From: Oscillibacter sp.
GTDB lineage: Bacteria > Bacillota > Clostridia > Oscillospirales > Oscillospiraceae
Direction of reading: 5' to 3'
Assembly (NCBI GenBank): GCA_017937405.1
Contig: JAGBDS010000011.1
Span: forward strand, 16,728-80,727
Length of the DNA: 64,000 nt
Position 1 is the first letter of the stretch. The number at the start of each line of letters is the position of its first letter. Below are positions 30,315 through 39,108 of this stretch, in pieces. The translations under genes and the position numbers were made by a program. The notes beneath the pieces were generated by a model, which saw only the letters and a program-made list of their open reading frames with translations, ran no database searches and was not told where the DNA came from.

Positions 30315-31772
30315 ATGTCAAATGAACGTGGTTCTTGGGGAAGCAATATCGGCTTCCTGCTGGCGGCCATCGGCTCTGCCGTAGGCCTGGGCAACATCTG
30401 GGGCTTCCCGTACAAAATGGGCAAATCCGGCGGCTTCACCTTCCTGCTGATCTACCTGCTGCTGGCGGTATTCGTGGGCTTCGTCATTATGATGGGCGAG
30501 CTTGCCATGGGCCGCAAAACCGGAAAGGGCACTGTTGGTGCCTATCACCTTTTGTCCAAGAAGTTCAAATGGGTAGGCTGGCTGGCCGTGTTCTCTCCCT
30601 TTGTCATCATGAGCTTCTACTCCGTTCTGGGCGGCTACTGCATTGAGTACATGGCCCTGAACCTGAGCAACCTGGCCTTTGCCGGTGCGGAGATCAAGAC
30701 CGGCGCCGACCTGTTCGGCGCCATGCTGACCAATCCCTTCGGCTGCGTGGCCTTCACTCTGCTGTTCCTCATCATCTGCTACCTCATCAACCGGGGCGGC
30801 GTGTCCGGCGGCATTGAGAAGTTCAACAAGGTGGGTATGCCCGCCCTGTTCGTCATGCTGGTCATCATTATCATCCGCTCCCTGACCCTGCCCGGCGCCA
30901 TGGAGGGCTTGAAGTTCATGTTCGTCCCCGGCTACGCCGTGAAGGCGGGCTTTATCGCCGCGGAACCCAACTTCGCCACCGTCCTCGCCACCGCCGGCGG
31001 TCAGATGTTCTTCTCCCTGTCCCTGGCCATGGGCGTTATGATTACTTACGGCTCCTATCTGGATAAGAAAGAAAACCTTGTGAAAAACTCCGCCGTCATC
31101 GTGGTGGCGGACACCATCGTCGCCACCATGGCCGGCATCGCCGTCATTCCCGCTGCCGTGGCCAACGGCATCCAGAGCGGCATTCCCCTGAACGAGATCA
31201 AGCTGGGCGGCCCCAGCCTGCTGTTCATCACCCTGCAGGATGTGTTCCATGCCATGGGCACCATCGGCCCCCTGTTCGGCGTCATCTTCTACCTGCTGGT
31301 GCTCATCGCCGCCATCTCCTCCGCCATCTCCCTGGTGGAAGTGGTCGCCACCTTCTTCATGGACCGCGCCGCCGCCAAGGGCAAGGAGGGCAACCGCCCC
31401 CGCATCGTCCTGCTGGTGTGCCTGGCCATCATGGTGGAGGCCGCGCTGGTGGCTGTGGATGGCCTGGGCAGCAACGGCATCTGGGTCCCCGGTCAGGCTA
31501 CCTTCGGCATCCACGGCTGGAACGACTGCTGGCTGGACTTCATGGATATGATGTCCGAGGGCGTCGCCATGCCTCTGGGCGCCCTGCTCATGAGCATCAT
31601 GGTGGGCTGGGAGATCAAGCCCAAGACGCTGCTGGACGAGATCCACAGCGGAGCCTCCAGCAAGATCGACGGCTTCTTCAGCTTCTGCATCAAGTTCATC
31701 GTGCCGCTGGGCATGGCGCTGATCCTGCTGGGCCAGATCAACGATTTCTTCGGCCTCGGCATTTTCGGCTGA
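30315..31772 (+). CDS. Sodium-dependent transporter, NSS (LeuT) family
   Basis: Sodium-coupled uptake of an amino acid or amine across the cytoplasmic membrane. The 485-residue protein has the family signature AAIGSAVGLGNIWGFPY in the first helix and about eleven hydrophobic segments. ATG 30315 follows GAGGGG; an upstream in-frame ATG would place the -10 region in the coding sequence. The exact substrate cannot be read from the sequence. Confidence 0.92.
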   Translation: MSNERGSWGSNIGFLLAAIGSAVGLGNIWGFPYKMGKSGGFTFLLIYLLLAVFVGFVIMMGELAMGRKTGKGTVGAYHLLSKKFKWVGWLAVFSPFVIMSFYSVLGGYCIEYMALNLSNLAFAGAEIKTGADLFGAMLTNPFGCVAFTLLFLIICYLINRGGVSGGIEKFNKVGMPALFVMLVIIIIRSLTLPGAMEGLKFMFVPGYAVKAGFIAAEPNFATVLATAGGQMFFSLSLAMGVMITYGSYLDKKENLVKNSAVIVVADTIVATMAGIAVIPAAVANGIQSGIPLNEIKLGGPSLLFITLQDVFHAMGTIGPLFGVIFYLLVLIAAISSAISLVEVVATFFMDRAAAKGKEGNRPRIVLLVCLAIMVEAALVAVDGLGSNGIWVPGQATFGIHGWNDCWLDFMDMMSEGVAMPLGALLMSIMVGWEIKPKTLLDEIHSGASSKIDGFFSFCIKFIVPLGMALILLGQINDFFGLGIFG

Positions 31773-31831
31773 GTTCAGGATTCCCTGACAGGATACACCT
31801 GATACAGGTTCCATACAGTCGTTTTCGCAAC

Positions 31832-32055
31832 AGGAAGCAGAACCGAAAGGTTCTGCTTCCGTCAGCTTGTCGAAAAAGTCTTTTCGACAAGCTGCTGCAA
31901 GTTTTTCTGAACTTGAAAAGCTCAGAAAAACTTATGATTGAAAACGAAAGACACCCCTCCTGGGTTTCTTTCGTAACTATCTTCCTTCCCGTCGCGCAGG
32001 TCTTGCGGGTTTATCGCCAGACTGAGGAAGCAGAACCGAGAGGTTCTGCTTCCGT
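31832..32055. repeat. Array of hairpins bounded by two copies of one hairpin
   Basis: Two direct copies of a 31-base hairpin unit (31832-31862 and 32025-32055) differ only in the loop, GAAA versus GAGA. Between them lie a 14 bp stem (31863-31876 with 31881-31894), a 12 bp stem (31899-31910 with 31922-31933) and a weaker one (31944-31974). The second copy is followed by TTTTCTTATTTT and can terminate the transporter transcript. No gene is present in this gap. Confidence 0.8.
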
Positions 32056-32059
32056 TTTC

Positions 32060-32902
32060 TTATTTTAAGCCAATATAGGCCAGACCGTAGCACCCCGGCC
32101 CGGCGTGGGTGCCGATGACGGCGCCCAGCTCGTCCCAGGTGTGGTCCCGGATGCCCAGAGCCTCCGTCACCTTGTCCCGGTAGGCCTCCATGGTCTCCTG
32201 ACAGCGGGAGTGTCCGAACACCACACAGTGGCGGGTATCCACGGGATACTCTCTGGCAAAATCCAGGGTGTAGGCCAAAATTTTCTGGCTGCCCCGCAGC
32301 TTGCCCACGGCCTTTACCTCGCCTTCCACCACGGCCACCACCGGGGAGATGTGGAGCATGGTGCCCAGCGCCGCCGTGGAGGCGGAGATACGGCCGCCCA
32401 TTTTTAAGTATTTCAAGGTGCCCACAAAGGCGATGAACCGCACCCGGCCCCGCAGGTCCTCCAGCGCCGCCGCAATGTCGGCGGCGGACTTACCTGCGTC
32501 CCGGAGCCGCGCTGCCTCCCGGACCAGCAGTCCCTCGCCCAGAGTGGCGTTCAGGGAGTCCACCAGATGGAGCCGCTCACCGCCCTCCAGCATTTCTTTT
32601 GCGATGCAGGCAGACTGGAAGGAGCCGGACAGCTTGGAGGACACCAGGATGGCCACCACCTCATCTCCATCCTCCAGCAACGGCTGGAAGGCGTCGCAGT
32701 ATTCCTGGGGGTTCAGCTGGGTGGTCTTGGGAAGGACCTTGGCCTCCGCCTGCTTGGCGTAGAACTCCTCCTTGGTGATGTCCACACCGTCGGTGTACAC
32801 GCCGTCCTCAAAAATGACCCGCATATGGATCAGCCGAACGTTCAGCGCCTCGGCCTCCTGGACCGTCAGGTCGCTGGTGGAATCGGTAATGATGTGGACC
32901 AT
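32060..32902 (-). CDS. DegV family fatty acid-binding protein
   Basis: DegV (FakB-type) proteins bind a fatty acid and present it to a kinase for incorporation into phospholipid (family knowledge). The 280-residue protein begins HIITDSTSDL, the usual DegV N-terminus, and has VKVLPKTTQLNP-like and LVSSKLSGSFQSA segments around the lipid head group. Length is normal. No fakA kinase is adjacent. Confidence 0.93.
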   Translation of the reverse strand: MVHIITDSTSDLTVQEAEALNVRLIHMRVIFEDGVYTDGVDITKEEFYAKQAEAKVLPKTTQLNPQEYCDAFQPLLEDGDEVVAILVSSKLSGSFQSACIAKEMLEGGERLHLVDSLNATLGEGLLVREAARLRDAGKSAADIAAALEDLRGRVRFIAFVGTLKYLKMGGRISASTAALGTMLHISPVVAVVEGEVKAVGKLRGSQKILAYTLDFAREYPVDTRHCVVFGHSRCQETMEAYRDKVTEALGIRDHTWDELGAVIGTHAGPGCYGLAYIGLK

Positions 32903-32955
32903 GGCATCCTCCTCCGGCGGCGGAGCCGCCTGAAAAATTTGCGAAATACAGCGGT

Positions 32956-32984
32956 ATTATACCGAAATCCATCGTAAAAAGCAA
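32956..32984 (-). promoter_or_regulatory. Promoter of the degV gene
   Basis: On the minus strand TTGCTT (32984-32979), a 17-base spacer and TATAAT (32961-32956). Confidence 0.75.
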
Positions 32985-32996
32985 GGGATTTCCCCA

Positions 32997-33025
32997 TTGC
33001 TCCCGCCGCCTCGATATGGTATGCT
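32997..33025 (+). promoter_or_regulatory. Promoter of the acetyltransferase gene
   Basis: TTGCTC (32997-33002), a 17-base spacer and TATGCT (33020-33025), divergent from the degV promoter. Confidence 0.7.
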
Positions 33026-33050
33026 CTTCCCATCAGAAGGAGATGATTAC

Positions 33051-33668
33051 ATGACAGAGCTGGAACGAATGCGCTCCGGCAGACTATACCATCCGGGAGA
33101 TGATGCATTGTCCGAAGCCCGGAACCAGGCGAAACGGCTGACTTGGCGTTACAACCAGCTGGACCCCACTGACTGGGCGGGCCGGACGGCCCTCCTGGAG
33201 GAACTGCTGGGACACCTGGGGGAAGACAGCTGGATCGAGCCCTCCTTCCGCTGTGACTATGGCGTGAACATCACCGTTGGAGACGCGGTCTTCATCAATT
33301 ACGACTGCGTTTTTCTGGACGTGGCCCCTATTTCCATCGGCGACCGGGTCCTCATCGGTCCCCGGACGGGCCTTTACACCGCCGGACACCCCATTGTCCC
33401 GGAGGTCCGGGACACAGGTTTGGAATACGGCCTGCCCATCACGCTGGAGGACAGCGTCTGGCTGGGCGGCAGCGTGACGGTATGCCCCGGCGTGGCTATC
33501 GGCCAGAACAGCATCGTCGCCGCGGGCTCCGTAGTGACAAAGGACATCCCGCCCAACGTCATCGCCGCCGGGAACCCCTGCCGCGTCCTGCGCCCCATTA
33601 CTGATGACGACCGGGCAAAATGGGAAGCCCAGCGCCGGGAATACCTGCAATCCCAGGAGAGGGGCTAG
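33051..33668 (+). CDS. Sugar O-acetyltransferase (maltose/galactoside acetyltransferase family)
   Basis: Transfers acetyl from acetyl-CoA to a sugar hydroxyl. The 205-residue protein has the N-terminal Mac domain (MRSGRLYHPGDDAL...) and left-handed beta-helix hexapeptide repeats (ITVGDAVFINYDCVFLDV, WLGGSVTVCPGVAIGQNSIVAAGSVVTKDIPPNVIAAGNPCRVLR). The catalytic histidine is in YTAGHP. ATG 33051 follows AGAAGGAG. It is a stand-alone gene; the sugar is unknown. Confidence 0.92.
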   Translation: MTELERMRSGRLYHPGDDALSEARNQAKRLTWRYNQLDPTDWAGRTALLEELLGHLGEDSWIEPSFRCDYGVNITVGDAVFINYDCVFLDVAPISIGDRVLIGPRTGLYTAGHPIVPEVRDTGLEYGLPITLEDSVWLGGSVTVCPGVAIGQNSIVAAGSVVTKDIPPNVIAAGNPCRVLRPITDDDRAKWEAQRREYLQSQERG

Positions 33669-34004
33669 GGGGAACCTTTGGTTAACACCGTTGCGGCATT
33701 ACGATTCCCGGCTCCTGTCAGAGCCGCCAATCGTGCCGCTGCCTCGAAAGCGGCTCGCTTTATCCGCCGCAGGCAGCGCTTCGCCGCTTTCCCCCTGGTT
33801 CATTCGCCCAAGGCGAATGAAGAAAATAAAATCATTTTCGGCAGGACATGTACCTGCCGAAAATACATTGACCCCAGCCGCCCTGGGCAGCGACACCAGT
33901 CCGCAGACTGGTGGTGGGGGTCAGCAAACGGATAAAGAGAACGGAGCCAAAAGGCTCCGTTCTCTTTATCCGTTTGCGTCTAGGGGAGCCTGCTCCCCCT
34001 GGAT
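33669..34004. repeat. Hairpin-rich noncoding gap before mreB
   Basis: 336 bases without a gene. It holds the inverted pair ATTTTCGGCAGG/CCTGCCGAAAAT (33834-33845 and 33853-33864), related to the pair at 18030-18105, the hairpin CATTCGCC-CAA-GGCGAATG, and a 25 bp perfect stem with loop AAAA (33924-33948 with 33953-33977). The last has no U tract, but lies where both the acetyltransferase and mreB transcripts should end. Confidence 0.65.
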
Positions 34005-35030
34005 TTAGTTCATCTGCTTCCGCCGGGAGAGGTTCATGGTACCGTCCTGCATGTTGTTCAGGGAATCCAGGCTCTTGCCGGTACCCAGGGCCACGCAGGA
34101 AATGGCGTCCTCCGCGATGACGGTCTGAATGCCGGTACGGGCCGCCACCAGCTTGTCGAAGCCGGAGACCAGGCTGCCGCCGCCGGTCATCACGATGCCG
34201 TTGGTGGAGATGTCCGCCACCAACTCGGGGGGCGTCCGCTCCAGTACGGAGTGGATGGCCTCCATGATGCGCTCCACAGGCTCCTCAAAGGCGTCCATCA
34301 TTTCGGTGGAAGACACAGTGACCACCTTGGGCAGGCCGGTGAGCAGGCAGCGGCCCTTCACGTCCATGGTCTCCTCCTCGTCCTTGGGGAACACGCAGCC
34401 GATCTGCTTCTTCATCTCCTCGGCGGTGCGCTCGCCCACCAGCAGGTTGTGGGTCCGGCGCATATACTTCACCACAGCCTCGTTGAGCTGGTCGCCGGCG
34501 ATCTTGATGGAGGCGCTCTCCACCACACCGCTGAGGGAGATGACGGCGATGTCGGCGGTACCGCCGCCGATGTCCACCACCATATGGCCGTCGGGCTTGG
34601 CGATGTCGATGCCGGCGCCGATGGCGGCGGCCACAGGCTCCTCGATCAGGTACACCTTCCGGGCGCCGGCCTGGATACCCGCGTCGATGACGGCACGCTC
34701 CTCGACCTCGGTGATGCCGGAGGGCACGCAGATGATGACCCGGGGCTTGAAGAAGGAGACCCCGGCCACCTTATGAATGAATTCCTTCAGCATCCGCTCC
34801 GTCATATCGTAGTCGGAGATAACACCCTCCCGCAGGGGACGGATGGCGACGATGTTGCCGGGGGTACGGCCCAGCATCGCCTGGGCGTCAGTGCCCACCT
34901 TCAGCAGCTTGCCGGTGTTCTTGTCCAGCGCCACCACAGAGGGCTCGTTCAGCACGATGCCCTTGCCCTTCACATAAACCAGAACCGACGCGGTACCCAA
35001 ATCGATACCGATATCCTTAGCCATAGGCAT
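34005..35030 (-). CDS. mreB: Rod shape-determining actin-like protein MreB/Mbl
   Basis: Filament-forming actin homologue that guides cell wall synthesis along the cell length. The 341-residue protein has the phosphate 1 motif IGIDLGTASVLVYVKGKGIVLNEPS, the phosphate 2 motif VDIGGGTADIAVISL and the adenosine segment MTGGGSLVSGFDKL. Usual length is about 335-345. No mreC or mreD follows, which is more typical of a stand-alone mbl or mreBH paralogue, so the exact name is uncertain. A TATAAT box lies at 35061-35066 on the minus strand. Confidence 0.93.
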   Translation of the reverse strand: MPMAKDIGIDLGTASVLVYVKGKGIVLNEPSVVALDKNTGKLLKVGTDAQAMLGRTPGNIVAIRPLREGVISDYDMTERMLKEFIHKVAGVSFFKPRVIICVPSGITEVEERAVIDAGIQAGARKVYLIEEPVAAAIGAGIDIAKPDGHMVVDIGGGTADIAVISLSGVVESASIKIAGDQLNEAVVKYMRRTHNLLVGERTAEEMKKQIGCVFPKDEEETMDVKGRCLLTGLPKVVTVSSTEMMDAFEEPVERIMEAIHSVLERTPPELVADISTNGIVMTGGGSLVSGFDKLVAARTGIQTVIAEDAISCVALGTGKSLDSLNNMQDGTMNLSRRKQMN

Positions 35031-35130
35031 AAATCCACCTCATTTGATCTTTCTATCGTTATTATAAACGGTTTTTCCGTGCGCAATCATACAGCGTATA
35101 TTATACCGATAGTTTCCCGGGAATGCAACA

Positions 35131-35787
35131 CTATTTTTTGAACTTTTCCCGGGTTTTCGACACAGTGGCGCAGACCACACTCTCCGCCCCGGCGTCCTTC
35201 AGCACCCGGGCGCACTCCGACAGGGTGGCCCCGGTGGTGCAGATGTCGTCGATGAGCAGGACGCGCTTCCCCGCCGCGCCCCCGCACACCTCATAGACGC
35301 CCAGCACATTGGCCCGGCGGGCGGCGGCATCGGAGATGCCGGACTGGGCGGGATTGTCCACAGACTTGTTCAAAAGGCGCACCGGCTCCGTGTCCCACAG
35401 GCGGCAAGCAGCCCGGGCCAGCAGCTCCGCCTGGTCGTAACCCCGCTTCCGCAGACGCTTTCGGCTGACAGGCACCCAGGTCACTGTATCAAACTCCCCG
35501 GAAAATTGCTCGGCGGCGCAGCGGGCTATCAGCTCGCCCAAGGCCGTGGCCGAAGCGGACGCCCCCTGGAATTTGAAGCGCAGGATACCATCCCGGGCCA
35601 GGTCCTCGTACCATAAGGGCGCGGCGCACCGCAGAGCGCCGGAGAGGTTCCAGCAGGCGTCGTTCTCCGCCGTCCAGGGCAGGGCTTTTTCACATGCCGG
35701 GCAGATGCCGCCATGCTCCCGCACCCGGCCGCAGAAGGGGCACTTGGGCGGGAACAGGAGGTCCAGGATACGGTCCAGCAGCGTCAT
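35131..35787 (-). CDS. comFC: ComF family protein (phosphoribosyltransferase-like)
   Basis: Predicted late competence-type protein. The 218-residue protein has an N-terminal zinc-ribbon (CPFCGRVREHGGICPACE) and a type I phosphoribosyltransferase domain with the PRPP loop VLLIDDICTTGATLSECA. In competence systems ComFC works with the ComFA helicase, which is absent here. It overlaps the XRE gene by 4 bases (ATGA), so they share a transcript. Confidence 0.9.
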   Translation of the reverse strand: MTLLDRILDLLFPPKCPFCGRVREHGGICPACEKALPWTAENDACWNLSGALRCAAPLWYEDLARDGILRFKFQGASASATALGELIARCAAEQFSGEFDTVTWVPVSRKRLRKRGYDQAELLARAACRLWDTEPVRLLNKSVDNPAQSGISDAAARRANVLGVYEVCGGAAGKRVLLIDDICTTGATLSECARVLKDAGAESVVCATVSKTREKFKK

Positions 35788-36026
35788 TTCTTCTTGCGAG
35801 GATACGGCGTCGGCTCGTCCGTCAGACCCACCAGATAATCTACGCTGACGCCGTAGAACTCCGCCAACTGAACGACTGCATCCAACGGGTAATTGACAAT
35901 GCCGATCTCATATTGGCAATAGGTATTCTGCTTCACATTGAGGATTTTTGCCACATCTTCCTGCGTCAAGCCTTTGTCAATGCGCAAATCCCGAATCCTG
36001 CCATACTTTAGAATTTCCGTTCTCAT
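35784..36026 (-). CDS. XRE-family transcriptional regulator
   Basis: An 80-residue single-domain regulator: helix-turn-helix KGLTQEDVAKILNVKQNTYCQYEIG, then a helical tail ending in LVGLTDEPTPYPRKKK. The start at 36026 (MRTEILKYGRIRDLR) is chosen because AGGTGATG precedes it; the longer frame upstream runs into an intergenic repeat. An inverted repeat covers its start, suggesting autoregulation. It overlaps comFC. Confidence 0.88.
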   Translation of the reverse strand: MRTEILKYGRIRDLRIDKGLTQEDVAKILNVKQNTYCQYEIGIVNYPLDAVVQLAEFYGVSVDYLVGLTDEPTPYPRKKK

Positions 36027-36052
36027 ATACTCATCACCTAACGTGAGTATAT
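36025..36052 (-). promoter_or_regulatory. Inverted repeat over the start of the XRE gene
   Basis: ATATACTCA (36025-36033) and TGAGTATAT (36044-36052) are perfect inverted arms separated by ten bases and overlap the ribosome binding site and start codon. A self-binding operator is the simplest reading. Confidence 0.55.
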
Positions 36053-36127
36053 GTATCTCAAATTCAGATAAATCCAAAAATTCTGAAATACAGATAATTG
36101 CGGATTTCGTGGGTACCCCACGGGGGA

Positions 36128-36697
36128 GGCGCCCCCCATTCTTTTTCGTCTTGCCGAAAAAGAATGCGCCGCGCCCGGTGGAAGAAAAAGGCGCTTGGCG
36201 CAAAACCGGCGCCGTTGGCGCCTCATTTGCTTAAAACGTGGGGTCCCAACAGGAGACATTGGTGGTTGAAGTAAGCTCCAGCGTTGGGCGCGGGCACGAC
36301 TTTGCTAAAACTTGTAGGCGTGTAGCCCGCGACCGGGAATTGCAAAGTCGGGGTGCAAAACCGATTTGACTTTCTCCTACCCGCCGCTGCCGCTCTGCCG
36401 ACCTTGAATCGGCCAGCGCTAAGCGAAGCGGGGAGCGCGAAAAAAGAAGCAGGGGCCATACGATAACCCCCCCGAAAGCCCCACCCAATCCCCAAAATGC
36501 GGGGAAGCACCCTCTCTGTTCCCCAAGGCCCAAGCGCACCCGGCACAAGCTCTCCAAGTTTCCACCGCGCCGTCTCGCACGACCCCCGTTCTTGTCCAAA
36601 CCTGCCCAAAGGGCAGGATTTGGACACAAAAGCGTTTTTCTTTTGGACCGGGCGCGGCCCGTTTTCTTTGGCAAGACCAAAGAAAATGGGGGGCGCC
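36128..36697. repeat. 570 bp noncoding element with 67-68 bp inverted terminal hairpins
   Basis: The left end (36128-36195) and the right end (36631-36697) are inverted copies of one sequence. Each contains a hairpin with the same GCAAGA loop (reverse strand on the left), but the stems differ by paired changes that keep base pairing (at least three compensatory pairs). The inside (36196-36630) has another hairpin at 36597-36622 and no convincing gene. It occupies most of the 868-base gap between the XRE regulator and recD2; the remainder, 36698-36894, contains further GC-rich small hairpins (for example 36703-36719) but no gene. Confidence 0.7.
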
Positions 36698-36894
36698 TTT
36701 CCGCGCCGCAAAGCGGCGCACACCCCCGTCCCGGCCCGTGGGCCGGCTACCCCGTCCCCGCCCGCAGGCGACCCCCCTTCGCCCCCTCCGAAAGAGAAAG
36801 ATCCTCGTGCCGCCCAGCGGCCCATCGTCCCGCGCCCGTTGGGCGCGTCGGCCCCGCATTCTGGCAGAAAAAGAGGGGTGCCCCCTCTCTGGGT

Positions 36895-39099
36895 TCACCC
36901 CTCGCTGTGTGCCAATCTCCACCGTAGCCCGGAATACCGCTTCTGCTGCTTGTCGTTTGCCGCCATGGCCCGGATGGCCGCGTCATCGCCCACCACGATC
37001 AGCAGCTCCCGCGCCCGGGTCAGGGCGGTGTACAGCACCCCCCGCACCATCAGGGACTGGGCCGCAGGCATGGCCGCCATCACCACGCAGCGGTACTCGC
37101 TTCCCTGTGCCTTGTGGACCGTCATGGCGTAGGCCAGGTCGATCTCGTTCAGCATCTCCACGCCGTAGGTGGCAGCCCGGCCGTCGAACTCCACCGCCAG
37201 CCACTCACCGGAGGGGTCGATCTGCAAAATTTTCCCCACGTCGCCGTTGAAAATCCCGGTGCCGATGGTGCCGTCCTCCCGGCCCCAGACCACGTTGTAG
37301 TCGTTCCGGGTCTGCATGATGCGGTCGCCCTCCCGGAACAGCCTGTCTCCCCATTGGATTTCTTTTTTGTCCGGTCCGGCGGGGTTCAGCGCCGCCTGCA
37401 GGCAGCGGTTCAGGTTGATGGTGCCGCTGGCCCCCTTCCGGGTAGGGGTCAATACCTGTATCTGGTCCGCCGGAATGCCCATTTTCTCCGGCAGGCGGGT
37501 CTTGCACAGCTCCACGATGGTGGAGACCGTCCGCTCGCCGTCCCGGCGGCACATGAAGAAAAAGTCCCCCTGATTGTTGGTCAGCTGGGGCGGCTCCCCC
37601 ATGTTGACGGCGTGGGCGTTGCGGATGATGGCGGACTGCTCCGCCTGGCGGAACACCTCCCGAAGGAAAACCGTCTCCACCCGCCCGCTGCGGATGAGGT
37701 CGGAAAACACGTTCCCCGCCCCCACGGAGGGAAGCTGATCCGCGTCGCCCACCAGCACCAGCCGGGTGCCGGGCCGCAGGGCCCGCAGCAAGGCGGAGAA
37801 CAGCGTCAGGTCCACCATGCTCATCTCGTCCACGATGACAGCGTCGGTCTCCAGCGGCTCCTTTTCCGTCTTGGTGAACGCTACCTGCTGGGTGGCCTCA
37901 TTCCAGCTCATGCCCAGCAGTCGGTGGACGGTCTGGGCCTCCCGGCCCGTCAGCTCGCTCATGCGTTTCGCCGCCCGCCCGGTGGGGGCCGCCAGCACAA
38001 TATCCAGCCCCATCTTCTCAAAGAGCGCCACGATGCCCCGGACGGTGGTGGTCTTGCCAGTGCCGGGGCCGCCGGTGAGGATGACCACCCCAGTCTTGGC
38101 CGCCAGCTCCACCGCCTGCCTCTGCTGGGGCGCGTAGGTGATGCCCTGCTCCGCCTCGATCTCCGAAACGGTCTTGTCCGCCTGGCGGCTCTCGTCGGCC
38201 TCCACCGCCAGCAGGCCGTTCAGCCGCACACAGGCAGACACCTCCGCTTCCCACAGCCGCCGGAGGTAGCAGGCCTCCACGTTCGCCACCGGCTCCTGCA
38301 CCACAGCCCGGCGCTCGATCAGGTCGTCCAGAGCGCCTTCCACCAGCTCTTCGGAACAGTCCAGAAGCTGGCAGGTGGCCGCCACCAGCTTAGGCCGGGG
38401 CAGGAACACATGGCCGTTGTTCTCGTTGTGGCTCAATTCAAAGGTCACCGCCGCCCGCAGCCGCTCGCCGCAGTCGGAGGCAAAGCCCATGCTCATGGCG
38501 ATCTCGTCTGTGGCGGAAAACTCCACGCCGCAGTCGTCGGAGGACAAAAGGTACGGATTCTCCCGCACCTTTTCCAGTGCCGCGTCGCCGTAGACCTGCC
38601 GCAGCCGCATCGCCAGCACCGGGGGCAGCTGGTACTGGGCCAAGAAGGCCATCAGCCGCCGCAGGCCCATTGCCTGCCGGAAGCTGGCGGCGATTTCCTG
38701 GGCCTTTTTCTCCGTGATGCCTTTTATCAGGCTCAGCCGTCCCGGGTCCTGTTCCAGAATGTCCAGCGTCTCAGGGCCGAAGCGGTCCACAATGCGCCGG
38801 GCGGTGGCGGGGCCCACGCCCTTGCACACACCGGAGGACAGGTAGTCGAAGATCTCCTCCTCGTCCTCCGGCAGGCTCCGCTCCAGCTCCACCACCCGCA
38901 GCTGTTCGCCGTGCTGGGGATGGGTCTCCCACACGCCGGAGACCGTCAGATGCTCTCCCGGCGCGGCGCAGGGAATGCACCCCACCACCGTGACCACCTC
39001 GCCCTCCCCGGTGAGGAGGCGGAGCACCGTATAGCCGTTTTCGGCGTTTTGAAAAATAACGCTATGTACTGTGCCCTCCCAGGTGACCAGTTCTTCCAT
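36895..39099 (-). CDS. recD2: ATP-dependent DNA helicase RecD2
   Basis: 5'-3' SF1B helicase of the RecD2 type, which acts without RecB and RecC. The 734-residue protein has the long N-terminal region of RecD2 (OB-like strand VTWEGTVHSVIFQNAENGYTV and tandem helix-hairpin-helix sites near 95-150), Walker A GGPGTGKTTTVRG near residue 342, the Walker B-type VDEMSMVD and the motif YAMTVHKAQGSEY near the C-terminus. Length matches RecD2 (about 730). It follows a small membrane protein gene with 9 bases between. Confidence 0.95.
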   Translation of the reverse strand: MEELVTWEGTVHSVIFQNAENGYTVLRLLTGEGEVVTVVGCIPCAAPGEHLTVSGVWETHPQHGEQLRVVELERSLPEDEEEIFDYLSSGVCKGVGPATARRIVDRFGPETLDILEQDPGRLSLIKGITEKKAQEIAASFRQAMGLRRLMAFLAQYQLPPVLAMRLRQVYGDAALEKVRENPYLLSSDDCGVEFSATDEIAMSMGFASDCGERLRAAVTFELSHNENNGHVFLPRPKLVAATCQLLDCSEELVEGALDDLIERRAVVQEPVANVEACYLRRLWEAEVSACVRLNGLLAVEADESRQADKTVSEIEAEQGITYAPQQRQAVELAAKTGVVILTGGPGTGKTTTVRGIVALFEKMGLDIVLAAPTGRAAKRMSELTGREAQTVHRLLGMSWNEATQQVAFTKTEKEPLETDAVIVDEMSMVDLTLFSALLRALRPGTRLVLVGDADQLPSVGAGNVFSDLIRSGRVETVFLREVFRQAEQSAIIRNAHAVNMGEPPQLTNNQGDFFFMCRRDGERTVSTIVELCKTRLPEKMGIPADQIQVLTPTRKGASGTINLNRCLQAALNPAGPDKKEIQWGDRLFREGDRIMQTRNDYNVVWGREDGTIGTGIFNGDVGKILQIDPSGEWLAVEFDGRAATYGVEMLNEIDLAYAMTVHKAQGSEYRCVVMAAMPAAQSLMVRGVLYTALTRARELLIVVGDDAAIRAMAANDKQQKRYSGLRWRLAHSEG

Positions 39100-39108
39100 G
39101 TTTCCATC

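Noticed and set aside
36223-36825. A 200-codon open frame on the minus strand and several others between 36038 and 36927
   Set aside because: They run through the inverted repeat element and GC-rich hairpins, overlap each other in several frames, have no binding site and show no domain. Open frames arise easily at this GC content.
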